Part shown: positions 25,915-34,276 of the stretch, in pieces
Numbering within the stretch: the first letter of the stretch is position 1
How the letters are laid out: every line of letters starts with the position of its first letter
From: Exiguobacterium alkaliphilum 12/1
Lineage (GTDB): Bacteria > Bacillota > Bacilli > Exiguobacteriales > Exiguobacteriaceae
Length of the DNA stretch: 64,000 nucleotides
Direction of reading: 5' to 3'
NCBI RefSeq assembly: GCF_000714435.1
Contig: NZ_JJMW01000019.1
Span: forward strand, 336,840-400,839
Translations under genes and position numbers: made by a program
Notes under the pieces: model-generated
The model's database searches: none
Seen by the model: the letters and a program-made list of their open reading frames with translations, nothing else
What the model was told of the DNA's origin: nothing

Positions 25915-26751
25915 TCAATGAAGCGATGACGCTTTCTCAAGAATGGTATCGACCATGACCGTTGCGTTCTCAAGTGTCACTTCATAAAATGTGTCTTCGT
26001 ACGTCAAGCGCACATGCTCCCCGCTCTGTAACTCATAGTGTTCGAGCAATGGTCGGATGCGGTCGTGGACGACTTGTGCCGATTCAGGAGACGTATGCGG
26101 GAAGATGATGGCAAACGTATCATGAGCAATTCGATATTTTTGATCGGTACGTCGTGTCGCCCCGTGAAGTTCGTCACTGAAGTAATTCAAAAACCATTCA
26201 TATTCGGTGCGCCCATATGTCTGTTCGAATCGATCGAAGTCGTCGAACGTGATGAATGAGACCGAGAAGACACCACCATGTCGCACGAGTCGATCTCGTT
26301 CGCCATTGACGTCCATTTGGAACCGCTCGGCGTTGTCGAGCCACGTCTCAGGATCGACAGCAATCAGTTGGCGTGCCCGTTCTTCTAAAGCGAGCCTGGA
26401 TTGCTGCACACGTTTGACGAGTTGATGGACGAGCCCGGAGACGACGGATAACATGAGAATAAGCGTAGTAAATCCGATTCCGCGCCAATTGAAGAACTGG
26501 ACTTCACCTTGTGCGTTAAGTGGGGCGAACGATTGAAAATAGATGAATAGAAAGACGAGTAGCGTCACCGAAATCGTTAAACCGGCACGCATCCCGAAGG
26601 CGAGTGAAGACACGACGATCACTGGCAAAATCAATAAGCCGAGAAGGCCGCTGTCGCTCTCGACGAGTAAGATGGTGTAAAAAATCGTTCCGATGAGTAG
26701 GGAAGAGATGAGGCCAATCAGTTGAAGCGATTCATTGGTCCATCGTTTCAT
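25915..26751 (-). CDS. Membrane protein with a degenerate GGDEF domain
   Basis: The 278-residue protein has five or six N-terminal hydrophobic segments (about residues 8-125), a short coiled linker (KRVQQSRLALEERARQL), and a GGDEF-like cyclase fold (about 145-275). Where the catalytic GGDEF loop should be, the sequence reads RIAHDTFAIIFP, so the signature is lost and no diguanylate cyclase activity is expected. It may bind GTP or c-di-GMP or act as a sensor. ATG 26751 is used because AAGGAGGG lies six bases upstream. A terminator follows. Confidence 0.75.
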   Translation of the reverse strand: MKRWTNESLQLIGLISSLLIGTIFYTILLVESDSGLLGLLILPVIVVSSLAFGMRAGLTISVTLLVFLFIYFQSFAPLNAQGEVQFFNWRGIGFTTLILMLSVVSGLVHQLVKRVQQSRLALEERARQLIAVDPETWLDNAERFQMDVNGERDRLVRHGGVFSVSFITFDDFDRFEQTYGRTEYEWFLNYFSDELHGATRRTDQKYRIAHDTFAIIFPHTSPESAQVVHDRIRPLLEHYELQSGEHVRLTYEDTFYEVTLENATVMVDTILEKASSLH

Positions 26752-26921
26752 AACCATCCCTCCTTGTATGACGTATGGTGTAGGCCCACCTCGACAATTA
26801 CCCGAAGTGCAGCAGAGGTAATCAAAGAAAGGTGCTTCATGTTCATTATAGAGCAAGCGTTAGTGTCGAAACGGTGCTTTTTTGAAATGAAGCGAGTGCA
26901 TTTATAGAAACTTGAATTTAA

Positions 26922-26960
26922 AAATCGAGACACCCGTTCATTGAACGACTGTCTCGATTT
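26922..26960 (-). terminator. Terminator beside the MFS gene fragment
   Basis: AAATCGAGACA (26922-26932) pairs with TGTCTCGATTT (26950-26960) with an inner GTTCA/TGAAC stem; on the minus strand it ends in TTTTT. It lies directly after the fragment's stop codon and is probably the original terminator of the MFS gene. Confidence 0.65.
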
Positions 26961-26962
26961 CT

Positions 26963-27149
26963 TTATGATGCGTCTTCAAATAGAACGGAATCGTACAACG
27001 AACGTCGTGAACGTTCTAACACAACCCGGATCGTGACCAAGTCGATAAGCAAGGCAGCGAGTGAGAAGGCGACACACTTCGAACGAATCCCGACAAATTC
27101 AGCGAGGTGGTCAACTCGATGATGAGGATGGACTCGGCCACACTGATTA
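26963..27149 (-). pseudogene. Displaced 3' fragment of an MFS transporter gene
   Basis: On the minus strand this stretch encodes VISVAESILIIELT and then, after a small deletion that shifts frame, EFVGIRSKCVAFSLAALLI and VTIRVVLERSRRSLYDS ending in EDAS-stop. It closely matches the last 65 or so residues of the intact MFS gene at 27936-29159 (VISVAESVLIIGLT, EFVGIRSTYVAFSLAFLL, VVLERSKRGLYEP). It has no start and cannot make a transporter. It is separated from the intact gene by an AT-rich hypothetical gene. Confidence 0.85.
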
Positions 27150-27211
27150 CAAATGATTTTTTAAGTGCAAACGGCATATAGTAAGTTGGTATGATCAAAT
27201 ATGACATCGAT

Positions 27212-27850
27212 TTATTTTGTTGGTTTTTGATTATCCCCAAAATCTCCATAGCTCACATCTAAAATAAGTGGCTCGAGCGCATGTAATGATTCTATAGGAT
27301 TAAGCCATTCCTCTATAAAATAGTCATAGTAGCGACCTGAGGCTATGGCTGCGCGTGAATTTTTATTTTCATGCTCTAAAATAAGATCCAGATTTTCTTC
27401 TAATTCTTCAAATTCATTTAATCCGTCCTCGTTTTTACCAATTCGCTCTTCGAATTCTTCAACAGAAAAACGCTTAATGATCTCCCAGTCTTCTGGCGTT
27501 GACCTTGCTTCTTCTGCCTCATAACGCGTAGCATATTGTTGGAACGGACGCTTCGTTCTAAATTCTTTCTTGTACAACCATTCATAAATTGTATACCAAT
27601 GTTGACACCATTTAAACAGCTCAAAGACTTGCCATTCTTCGTTTCGTGTTTCTTTCGGATGGCATACGATTTTCTTAACACCATCGGAAAACTCGACTAC
27701 ATAAATTAAATCACCCTGTATTGACTCATCTTCCATGAGATCTGACAAGCACGTGTTTTTTTGTGATGCGAACGTGAACAGATTTACTTGCCGCCCAGTA
27801 TCGGATTCCCGATAAAAAATTTCTACGCTTTTTATAATACGAACAGTCAT
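27212..27850 (-). CDS. AT-rich hypothetical protein flanked by MFS gene copies
   Basis: The 212-residue acidic soluble protein is not recognised. Visible features are an N-terminal beta-like part (MTVRIIKSVEIFYRES), a Trp/Tyr-rich middle (WCQHWYTIYEWLYKKEF, about residues 82-98), a Glu-rich region (FEERIGKNEDGLNEFEELEENL), and a C-terminal YYDYFIEEWLN. Base composition is clearly more AT-rich than the neighbouring genes. It sits exactly between the intact MFS gene and the displaced MFS 3' end, which points to acquisition by recombination. Immunity- or accessory-type function is possible but not shown. Confidence 0.7.
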   Translation of the reverse strand: MTVRIIKSVEIFYRESDTGRQVNLFTFASQKNTCLSDLMEDESIQGDLIYVVEFSDGVKKIVCHPKETRNEEWQVFELFKWCQHWYTIYEWLYKKEFRTKRPFQQYATRYEAEEARSTPEDWEIIKRFSVEEFEERIGKNEDGLNEFEELEENLDLILEHENKNSRAAIASGRYYDYFIEEWLNPIESLHALEPLILDVSYGDFGDNQKPTK

Positions 27851-27935
27851 TCAAGGTTCTCCAATCAGCATCTAATATTTACTTTCTAGTCCTTTAACAC
27901 CTAAAAAATTTAGCATTTCGTATTTCACTAACTTT

Positions 27936-29159
27936 TTATGAGACGTTCTCTTCTATCACCACCGGCTCATACAGTCCTCGTTTCGAACGTTCTAGCACTA
28001 CCCGAACCGTGACCAATCCGACGAGCAAGAAAGCGAGCGAGAAGGCCACATACGTCGAGCGGATCCCGACAAACTCTGCAAGAAGCCCAATCCCAAACGT
28101 CAACCCGATAATCAAGACAGACTCCGCTACACTGATCACCCCGGAGAAGCGGCCCATCAGATCGGTCGGGACATTGTTTTGATAAAACGACAAGAAGCCA
28201 GTGTTCGCGAACGACAAGGCGAACGTGAGCAAGAAGAAGCCGACAGACGCGACTACGAACGATTCGGAGAAGGCGAAGATGAGATAGCCCACTGGCGTCA
28301 TGATCGCGCCAAAACTAATCAAGAACGGCAACGTCATGCGTGTGCTGAATGTCGCATTGATGATGGATCCGGCGATAATCCCGGCTCCGGCGACACTGAC
28401 GAGGAAGCCGTAACGGCTCTCGGAGAAGTCGAGCACCTGCGTCGCGAACGACGCCTCGAGTGAGTCAAGCCCGGACATGAAGATTGTCATGACACAGAAC
28501 AGGCTATAGACGAGCGTCACGTAACGCTTCGTCGACGCGAACCGGACGACCGTCTTCCAATCCTCGATGATCATACGTACATTGAACACTTCAACCTCTT
28601 CACGTGCCGTGTGTAGCGTCGGCAAGAGCGCGAGGATGCCGACGGAGACGAGTAGCGCCAACGCATTCAACTGAATGGCAAGCGTCGGGCTACCGATCAT
28701 AAATAACAGACCCGCGATGGCCGGGCCTAAGATGAACCCGGCCGATTGGACGAAGTTCTTCATGGCGTTGAACCTTTGCCGGTCACCGCTAGGAACAAGC
28801 TTCGTCATATAGACGAGGGAGGCCGATTCGAAGACGGAGCTCGCGATGTTCAACAAAAAGACGAGCACATAAATGAGCGCGAGCGAGTCGATAAAGGCGA
28901 GACTGAAGACGACGACGGCACGAAGCGCATCGAGGAGGAGCATCAGGCGGCGTGTGTCGGTGCGGTCGATGACCGTACCTGACCAAAAGTTCGCACAGAG
29001 CGCCGCGAGCGGCACGAGCATGTAGAGGACAGAGACGGCGAACGGCGATTGCGTCATCTCGAGGACGATCAAGTTGAGGGCGATGAAGTACACCCAGGCG
29101 CCAAGGTTCGAGATCCCGACACCTGTGAGTAAAAGTAAAGGCTGTTTCCATGTCGGCAT
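27936..29159 (-). CDS. MFS transporter (drug/siderophore exporter type)
   Basis: The 407-residue membrane protein has twelve predicted spans. The N-terminal part includes YFIALNLIVLEMTQSPFAVSVLYMLVPLAALCANFWSG, and the cytoplasmic loop 2-3 motif is GTVIDRTDTRRLMLLLD (about residues 59-75), as in the MFS_3/EntS-like exporters. NFVQSAGFILGPAIAGLL marks span 5. A short charged tail follows the last span. The 3' end has a decayed second copy at 26963-27149. Substrate is unknown; exporters of this type move macrolides, siderophores or other small molecules. Confidence 0.85.
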   Translation of the reverse strand: MPTWKQPLLLLTGVGISNLGAWVYFIALNLIVLEMTQSPFAVSVLYMLVPLAALCANFWSGTVIDRTDTRRLMLLLDALRAVVVFSLAFIDSLALIYVLVFLLNIASSVFESASLVYMTKLVPSGDRQRFNAMKNFVQSAGFILGPAIAGLLFMIGSPTLAIQLNALALLVSVGILALLPTLHTAREEVEVFNVRMIIEDWKTVVRFASTKRYVTLVYSLFCVMTIFMSGLDSLEASFATQVLDFSESRYGFLVSVAGAGIIAGSIINATFSTRMTLPFLISFGAIMTPVGYLIFAFSESFVVASVGFFLLTFALSFANTGFLSFYQNNVPTDLMGRFSGVISVAESVLIIGLTFGIGLLAEFVGIRSTYVAFSLAFLLVGLVTVRVVLERSKRGLYEPVVIEENVS

Positions 29160-29298
29160 AACAATCGTCCCCGTTCAAATAGATTTTGAACAGTATGTCA
29201 CAAAAATGATTCCTGCGCCATAACAAATGCAAATCATTTCAAATTTATGTTTGGAAATAGGTGAATTCATGCATTGGTGAGAAGGAGAGACAGGGCAC

Positions 29299-29697
29299 TC
29301 AAGCGCTTTCGATGAGAAAAGCATCGATTTGCGACGGAATGTCCTCGAGGGCACCTGACAGCTGGACGACTTGCGCGACGTGATAGAACGTACTCGTCGT
29401 CTCGAAATTCGTCATGCTGTCCGTCGTATCGTGAATAAAGACCGGCACGCCTGAACCGATGGCAATGCCGAGTTCGACGTGGCTGCCTTTCCCGGCCGGA
29501 AGCAAGATGACGACAAAGTCAGAAGCTTTGATGGCGTCACGCTCTTTCTCTCCGATGTCGCGTAGCGCATCGACCGAATCGGCCCGCGTGTTGAGCGTCC
29601 AGTCGTATGTATGGGCATGGCCTTGTGCGGAAAGCAAGTCGCGTAACCGTCTGACGTTCTCGATGTTATAAAACCCGGACCCGATATAGTAGTTCAT
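29299..29697 (-). CDS. Nucleoside 2-deoxyribosyltransferase-like protein
   Basis: This is a 132-residue protein with the Rossmann-like fold of PF05014. N-terminal YYIGSGFYNIENVRRLRDLL (about residues 3-22) is the substrate-binding start. SDFVVILLPAGKGSHVELGIAIGSGVPVFIH (about 65-95) contains the conserved Glu of GxxxELG that acts in glycosidic bond cleavage. GGGAGGAAG precedes the ATG. Relatives act in nucleotide salvage or cleave modified nucleotides. It lies 302 bases upstream... on the same strand and just after the XRE/membrane operon, possibly as its last gene. Confidence 0.75.
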   Translation of the reverse strand: MNYYIGSGFYNIENVRRLRDLLSAQGHAHTYDWTLNTRADSVDALRDIGEKERDAIKASDFVVILLPAGKGSHVELGIAIGSGVPVFIHDTTDSMTNFETTSTFYHVAQVVQLSGALEDIPSQIDAFLIESA

Positions 29698-29712
29698 TTA
29701 TCTTCCTCCCAT

Positions 29713-29994
29713 TCAAATGTGATTCAAGTTAACTGCGACGATCCACCAGAGAATGAGACCGAATGCCAGCATAAAGGCGGCAATCAGTCCGATTCCGACG
29801 ACGAACCGGTGGTGGGCCGTCCAATGATGCTTTCGTCCGAGGTGAAGGCTAAAACCGGTGACGGACAATAGGAGCAGACCGGTCGTCCCGCCAATCCAAC
29901 CCCATCCGTTTGCGAAGGGGAGGTTCGGAAAAAGCAGGAAATAAGCAAGAGCGGTGACGAGACCGCCAAAGCCTACAAATAACCAACGGCTCAA
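29713..29994 (-). CDS. Small hypothetical membrane protein
   Basis: The 93-residue protein has three hydrophobic segments (about residues 3-24, 33-53, 66-90) with a basic loop GRKHHWTAHHR. Its start overlaps the stop of the upstream membrane gene by four bases, so the two are coupled, and the 29299-29697 gene begins 15 bases after its stop. No family recognised. Confidence 0.68.
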   Translation of the reverse strand: MSRWLFVGFGGLVTALAYFLLFPNLPFANGWGWIGGTTGLLLLSVTGFSLHLGRKHHWTAHHRFVVGIGLIAAFMLAFGLILWWIVAVNLNHI

Positions 29995-30437
29995 CTTACC
30001 CTCCGTGACACCATCATCGCAATCTCATGAATAGCGAGGATGAACAGTCCGATGAAGAAGGCGAACAAGGCGATAAAATCTGCCTCGACGTTGAAGAAAA
30101 GATTGAGCCCGAAGAGTGGGGTCACGAATAACAAATAGAGCGGATATTGAATCGCGAACAACGCGTCAAGGATGACGATGTCATACACATACGTCTCGAA
30201 GCTATGTAGCGTGAACACGGTCACCCCGGCGAATAGGAGTGCCGTCACATAAAGCTTGGCGACCCGGTCATTCAAGACGCACGTTCCCATCATACAGAGG
30301 ACAAGCAAGACGGACGATGTTGCCTGAAGCGGACCGATCGTCGCATCAGGGAACGTGACCGACGGGATGACGTTCAAGATAAAGGCGATGGTATAGACGC
30401 AGGATAGCGTCACGAGGCATCGTTTTCTTATGTTCAT
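29991..30437 (-). CDS. Hypothetical integral membrane protein
   Basis: The 148-residue protein has four or five hydrophobic segments and little polar sequence between them. The N terminus is basic (MNIRKR). It overlaps both neighbours by four bases (start with the XRE gene, stop with the 29713 gene), which makes a tightly coupled three-gene unit. I recognise no family; it could be the target or partner of the upstream regulator. Confidence 0.68.
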   Translation of the reverse strand: MNIRKRCLVTLSCVYTIAFILNVIPSVTFPDATIGPLQATSSVLLVLCMMGTCVLNDRVAKLYVTALLFAGVTVFTLHSFETYVYDIVILDALFAIQYPLYLLFVTPLFGLNLFFNVEADFIALFAFFIGLFILAIHEIAMMVSRRVS

Positions 30438-30910
30438 GACAAAGACTCCTCTCGATGGTCTCGTGCGAGTCGGGCCAACACGTGCAAAGCATCATCCGCA
30501 TCGAACGAGCTGTACCACCGTACGTCGTTTGAATCGAGGATACGGTAATGACTACTGATGACGTTTTGCTGCATCACATAATCGCCGTCTGTCGCAATCT
30601 GTTTCCACCAGACCCGGCCGCCGAGCGTCTTCGATTTCGGCTCATAGTCTGTCTCTTTGGCAATTAGTTTGACGAACTCGACGGGGTCGTCCCCAATCTC
30701 ATTCAATAGAATCTCGCTGCCATTGAAGAGGGCGCACAGCGTGACGACCGTGCCCCAGTTGGCGACGGTTCGTTCTTTCTCGATTTGGATGAGCGTCTTT
30801 TTCGAGATGCCGAGTATTTCCGCCATCTCTTCTTGGGAAAGCTGTTGCTCGACTCGAATCAGTTTTATGTGTTTTGAAACCGTTTGGATAAAATCAGTCT
30901 TCTTCATCAT
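30434..30910 (-). CDS. XRE-family transcriptional regulator
   Basis: The 158-residue protein has an N-terminal XRE helix-turn-helix (IKLIRVEQQLSQEEMAEILGISKKTLIQIEKER, about residues 15-48) and a 90-residue C-terminal domain with GRVWWKQIATDGDYVMQQN. The C-terminal domain is not recognised. It is first in a unit with two membrane proteins, all overlapping by four bases, an arrangement common for a regulator controlling its own operon. AT-rich upstream DNA (30911-31068) is shared with the divergent 31069 gene. Confidence 0.8.
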   Translation of the reverse strand: MMKKTDFIQTVSKHIKLIRVEQQLSQEEMAEILGISKKTLIQIEKERTVANWGTVVTLCALFNGSEILLNEIGDDPVEFVKLIAKETDYEPKSKTLGGRVWWKQIATDGDYVMQQNVISSHYRILDSNDVRWYSSFDADDALHVLARLARDHREESLS

Positions 30911-31068
30911 CCACCTCGATTGACTAGTTAAAAATAAAGGAGTTTATGACAATAACTTACAAGTGTAATTTTACACCTTTTAAAGTTTCTGTCAATGATA
31001 TTCATTGGAAAATCGAACCTATGAAGTAAATATTGAGGTAAAATGAAGAAAAAACGAGGTGCAAAAAA

Positions 31069-31380
31069 ATGACGAAAGAACAATTATTAGCGCTATTACC
31101 GACGTCCGAAATGGAGATACAACTGAAGGATGCAGAAGGGCTCCCGCGTTTCGCATTCTTGAACGAACGCGACCGTTTCGACGAGGTGCAAGGAGAGGTG
31201 TTCGATGAGGAAGAACCTTGGCCAAACCATCTCCCCGTCATCGGATATGAAGACTTTCTCGGGGATCTCGTCTGTGTCAATTTGAAGACGAACGAGGTCC
31301 TCATTGTCGACCATGAGACAGGTGAACAACTTGAAACGATCGCCGCTTCATTTGAAGAATGGTTGCAGTCAGAACGATGA
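31069..31380 (+). CDS. SUKH/SMI1-KNR4-like small protein
   Basis: The 103-residue acidic protein ends in GYEDFLGDLVCVNLKTNEVLIVDHETGEQLETIAASFEEWLQ, which resembles the C-terminal half of SMI1/KNR4 (SUKH) domains. SUKH proteins are often immunity proteins of polymorphic toxins. It overlaps the next gene by four bases, and the next gene repeats its layout in diverged form, so the two are tandem paralogues in their first halves. Assignment to SUKH is by pattern only. Confidence 0.6.
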   Translation: MTKEQLLALLPTSEMEIQLKDAEGLPRFAFLNERDRFDEVQGEVFDEEEPWPNHLPVIGYEDFLGDLVCVNLKTNEVLIVDHETGEQLETIAASFEEWLQSER

Positions 31381-31979
31381 CATGGGAAGACGTGATCACG
31401 TTTCTTCCGACCGAAGTGCGTCCTGTCAACATGACGACCGCTGCGGGTGAACGCCTGCCCGCGACACTACTCACTTCCGATGAGGCGTCCCGTCTTCCGT
31501 CGTCTCGACTTGGGCAACGAATCGGATATGACGCTTCCGGTGATTGGCTCGTGTACGGACGGGATGAGGTGCTCGTGCTGTGGGACGAGATGACTGATGA
31601 AACGAAGTGGATTCGGACGCCGATCGAGACGTTACTCGACATTGCTCCGACAAACCAACGGCTCATCGAACTGTTTGAGCAGGTGAATGAAGGAACGCTG
31701 ACGCTAGGCGAACTTCCGAGGCGCCGGAACGTCCCGTCTCGCAAGGATCTCGTGGAATGGTTATATGCGGTCAGGATAGGCAAGCTGACGTTCGAAAACG
31801 TCTCCGACTTGGCGGCGGACGCACTTGAGCGGACGGAAGACATGCACGTTGATCTACGCGTGATGGACGGGCTGAGATTTTTGCACGGCATCGACCTTCA
31901 AGTGGAGCCGGGTGTGTATTTGCATGAGAAAAAAGAGCTTGAGCGTTGGATTGACGAGCTGCAAGAAATGGAGGATTGA
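31377..31979 (+). CDS. Hypothetical protein, diverged SUKH-like N-terminal half
   Basis: The 200-residue protein starts at ATG 31377, overlapping the previous stop (ATGA). Residues 1-95 follow the same plan as the upstream protein: MTWEDVITFLPTE at the start, then RIGYDASGDWLVYGRDEVLVLWDEMT and PIETLLDI. Residues 110-200 are a separate charged helical region (RKDLVEWLYAVRIGKLTFENVSDLA). No signal or membrane segment. Role unknown; its place in a SUKH/DUF2750/DUF2199 patch suggests an immunity-type protein. Confidence 0.6.
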   Translation: MTWEDVITFLPTEVRPVNMTTAAGERLPATLLTSDEASRLPSSRLGQRIGYDASGDWLVYGRDEVLVLWDEMTDETKWIRTPIETLLDIAPTNQRLIELFEQVNEGTLTLGELPRRRNVPSRKDLVEWLYAVRIGKLTFENVSDLAADALERTEDMHVDLRVMDGLRFLHGIDLQVEPGVYLHEKKELERWIDELQEMED

Positions 31980-31981
31980 TC

Positions 31982-32071
31982 ATGAGGATTTCAATCGAAC
32001 AGCTAGGTCAAGACGGGTTGACGCGCGAGATATCTAAATTAGATGGCTTGCTTACCTTTCTTCATGTCTAG
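31982..32071 (+). pseudogene. Truncated 29-codon remnant
   Basis: Two bases after the previous stop, a short frame starts MRISIEQLGQDGLTREIS and ends FLHV-stop at 32069-32071. It looks like the first part of a deleted gene in the same operon. No matching continuation is seen before the next gene at 32163. Confidence 0.4.
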
Positions 32072-32162
32072 AGTCTTCACACAAATCGACGAAAAACGCA
32101 TTCCCTCTTTTCGCCAAAAAAAGTATACTTTATGTTATCGAATGAAGAAATGAGGAATTGAA

Positions 32163-32579
32163 ATGCGTATCGAAACCAACCTGCCCGGATTTACGTTCGA
32201 AACCATCGAGGTGGTCGAACAAGCGCTCGGCAGCCGTTTGCCGAACGGACTCCGAGAGGCATGGCTTCACGACAACAAATTTGAGGTCGGGGAGTGGTTC
32301 TTTTACCCGATTAAAGATGAACGTTACTTCAACAAAACGTGGGACGACATCATCCGTGCGAACAGGGACGAACGTCAGTTGCCGGAAGGCTTTATTACGG
32401 TTGCGGAGAACGGGAGCGGGGACGAGCTCGGCTTTTTGACTTCAGACGTCGAGACGATCTACATCTGGTGGCATGAGACGGATGAGCTTGAGCGAGTGGC
32501 CGATTCGATCGATGCGTTCGTCGAGGTGACGCGATTGGAGTCGGACGTGATTGAGAGGTTCTGTGAGCGTGTCCTTTAG
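32163..32579 (+). CDS. SMI1/KNR4 (SUKH) family protein
   Basis: This 138-residue protein has the SUKH pattern. An N-terminal helix-strand region reads VVEQALGSRLPNGLREAWLHDN (about residues 18-39), followed by FFYPIKDERYFNKTWDDIIRAN, then LPEGFITVAENGSGDELGFLTSDVETIYIWWHETDELERVADSIDAFVEV. The phrase GSGDELGFL is a typical SUKH turn. These domains act as immunity proteins or adaptors. AAATGAGGAATTGAA precedes the ATG. It is followed closely by DUF2750 and DUF2199 genes. Confidence 0.8.
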   Translation: MRIETNLPGFTFETIEVVEQALGSRLPNGLREAWLHDNKFEVGEWFFYPIKDERYFNKTWDDIIRANRDERQLPEGFITVAENGSGDELGFLTSDVETIYIWWHETDELERVADSIDAFVEVTRLESDVIERFCERVL

Positions 32580-32588
32580 AGCGGTACG

Positions 32589-32879
32589 GTGTTCGGATTG
32601 TCGGCCGAAACGGACAATGGCTGGGCGTATGCGCCTTCCATCATTGAGACGACGGACGTCTTATTGTTCTTCTCAACTCCTGAAGGGGCACTTGCTTGTA
32701 AGGCTGAGGAGTGGGAGGACTATCACCTCATCGAGTTGCCACTTGATCTGTTCGTCGCGGGCTGGTTGCCGAATATGGCGGATGACGGGTTGTTGTGTGG
32801 ATTAGATTGGTCGAGTGACTTGAAAGGGATGGAATACGATCCTGAAACCGTCCTAGAAACCATCGAAGAAGCGAATTAA
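32589..32879 (+). CDS. DUF2750 domain protein
   Basis: The 96-residue protein starts with GTG ten bases after the SUKH gene. FGLSAETDNGWAYAPSI at the N terminus, CKAEEWEDYHLIELPLDLFVAGWLPNMADDG in the middle, and LLCGLDWSSDLKGMEYDPETVLETI at the end are the DUF2750 pattern. Function is unknown; members often sit beside SUKH-like immunity genes. The family is usually slightly longer at the N terminus, so the start is approximate. Confidence 0.7.
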   Translation: MFGLSAETDNGWAYAPSIIETTDVLLFFSTPEGALACKAEEWEDYHLIELPLDLFVAGWLPNMADDGLLCGLDWSSDLKGMEYDPETVLETIEEAN

Positions 32880-32930
32880 ATTTATTTCAAATACCGAATT
32901 TACAATTTTTTATCAAGAGAGGTCTTAAAA

Positions 32931-33476
32931 ATGTTGAATCGTTTCAAACAGAAGCGCAAGCATAGCGCGCAATGTACCTGCTCGGTATGCCAAGCACCAA
33001 TTGACGTACCACTCGGATATGGTTCGCTCATGCCGACCTTTATCGAGGAATTGTCTAAGAAAGAGAGGAAACGGCGCGTCGTCTTGACCGATGACGTCTG
33101 CGTCCTAGACGAGGAACATTTCTTTGTGAATGGTTGTCTCGAACTCCCGATTATCGGAGAGGACAACATCTTTACTTGGAACGTCTGGGTGTCGCTCAGC
33201 GCGGATAATTTCTTTCGGATGCTTGATGCGTGGGAAGACCCGGCTCGTGTCGAACTTGAACCGATGTTCGGTTGGTTCTCGACAGACTTGCCCGATTATC
33301 CGGACACGATCAATTTGAAGACGAACGTCCATATCCGAGAGGTCGGGATGCGGCCGTTTATCGAACTCGAGCCGACCGACCATCCGCTCGCCATCGAGCA
33401 GCGGGAAGGGATCACACGAGAACGGATCGAGCACTTGGCGCGAACTATCGATCAAAGGGAACGGTCAAGGGACTAG
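32931..33476 (+). CDS. DUF2199 domain protein
   Basis: The 181-residue protein begins with a basic stretch, then CTCSVCQ (about residues 15-21), a possible zinc knuckle typical of DUF2199. It continues with LTDDVCVLDEEHFFVNGCLELPIIGEDNIFTWNVWVSLS (about 52-90) and GMRPFIELEPTDHPLAIEQREGI near the end. Family function is unknown. Its last 12 bases overlap tail-to-tail with the convergent DUF5694 gene. Confidence 0.8.
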   Translation: MLNRFKQKRKHSAQCTCSVCQAPIDVPLGYGSLMPTFIEELSKKERKRRVVLTDDVCVLDEEHFFVNGCLELPIIGEDNIFTWNVWVSLSADNFFRMLDAWEDPARVELEPMFGWFSTDLPDYPDTINLKTNVHIREVGMRPFIELEPTDHPLAIEQREGITRERIEHLARTIDQRERSRD

Positions 33477-34181
33477 GGTATCGAACGGACGAACGATAAA
33501 GTCGCCGTCTTGCTCGAAAAATTGTCTCAACAGATGAACATGGGCGAGACCGTATAAGAGCACGATGCGGTCATCCGACTTCGCGACACGTTTCACATTC
33601 TCATAGATGCGCTGATTCCGTGCATTCCAGTATAATTCGACCCAACTCGATCCAGTCGGACCGACGGCGGCGATTTCGGTGTAGGCTTGATGCATCGAAT
33701 CGGTTATCTCGCTTTGGTTTATGTACGCATAATACTCAGAAATCGAGAAGTTAGCGAAGGCGGTCTCCACGTCCTGCACGAGTGTCCGCTGTGTCGAAAT
33801 GATTCTCTCCATCTCGTCAGGGTGAGTGTCCATCACGTCACCAAGGCTGACACCGTCAATCGTTTCGTTCCAATCGACGGCTTGAACGAACGGCAACTCG
33901 CACAGCTTCGCGAGCCGGAAGCCGATTTGCTCGCGCTCGTCTTCGCTGGCTGTGAGCGGATTAGTTACATATTTCTGATAACGCTGATTCAACGACTCCT
34001 GATCAGTTTTCGCGACTTCGAGACAGATGACGGTCGGTTCGAAACAAGAACATCGCGTAACAAACGCATCTAGCTCTTGTTGACGGGTGGGACTGAGGAT
34101 ATCGGACGTTTCCGGCATCAAGACATCCCCGTTGTTCGGCATATTCAAATGCGTCGTTCCAATAAGCAACAACTCAATCAT
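33465..34181 (-). CDS. DUF5694 (TraB/GumN-like) protein
   Basis: The 238-residue protein starts LLLIGTTHLNMPNNGD, the pattern of DUF5694, which is related to the TraB/TIKI/GumN hydrolase-like group where an N-terminal GxxH is a presumed metal site. FEPTVICLEVAK and IVLLYGLAHVHLLRQFFEQ (His pair near the C terminus) are further conserved points. No signal peptide. Convergent with DUF2199. Protease-like activity is only inferred from distant relatives. Confidence 0.72.
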   Translation of the reverse strand: MIELLLIGTTHLNMPNNGDVLMPETSDILSPTRQQELDAFVTRCSCFEPTVICLEVAKTDQESLNQRYQKYVTNPLTASEDEREQIGFRLAKLCELPFVQAVDWNETIDGVSLGDVMDTHPDEMERIISTQRTLVQDVETAFANFSISEYYAYINQSEITDSMHQAYTEIAAVGPTGSSWVELYWNARNQRIYENVKRVAKSDDRIVLLYGLAHVHLLRQFFEQDGDFIVRPFDTLVP

Positions 34182-34276
34182 GCTTTCTCACACTCCAATA
34201 TAAAATTTCTATACGTTTTCTCTACGATCTCTTTTAGAATAAGTTTCAGAAAAGATAATCGAGAAGGTAAGCCCTA

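Noticed and set aside
26762..26840. c-di-GMP riboswitch upstream of the GGDEF-like gene
   Set aside because: No GEMM aptamer core (conserved A-rich junction and tetraloop receptor) could be found in the leader.
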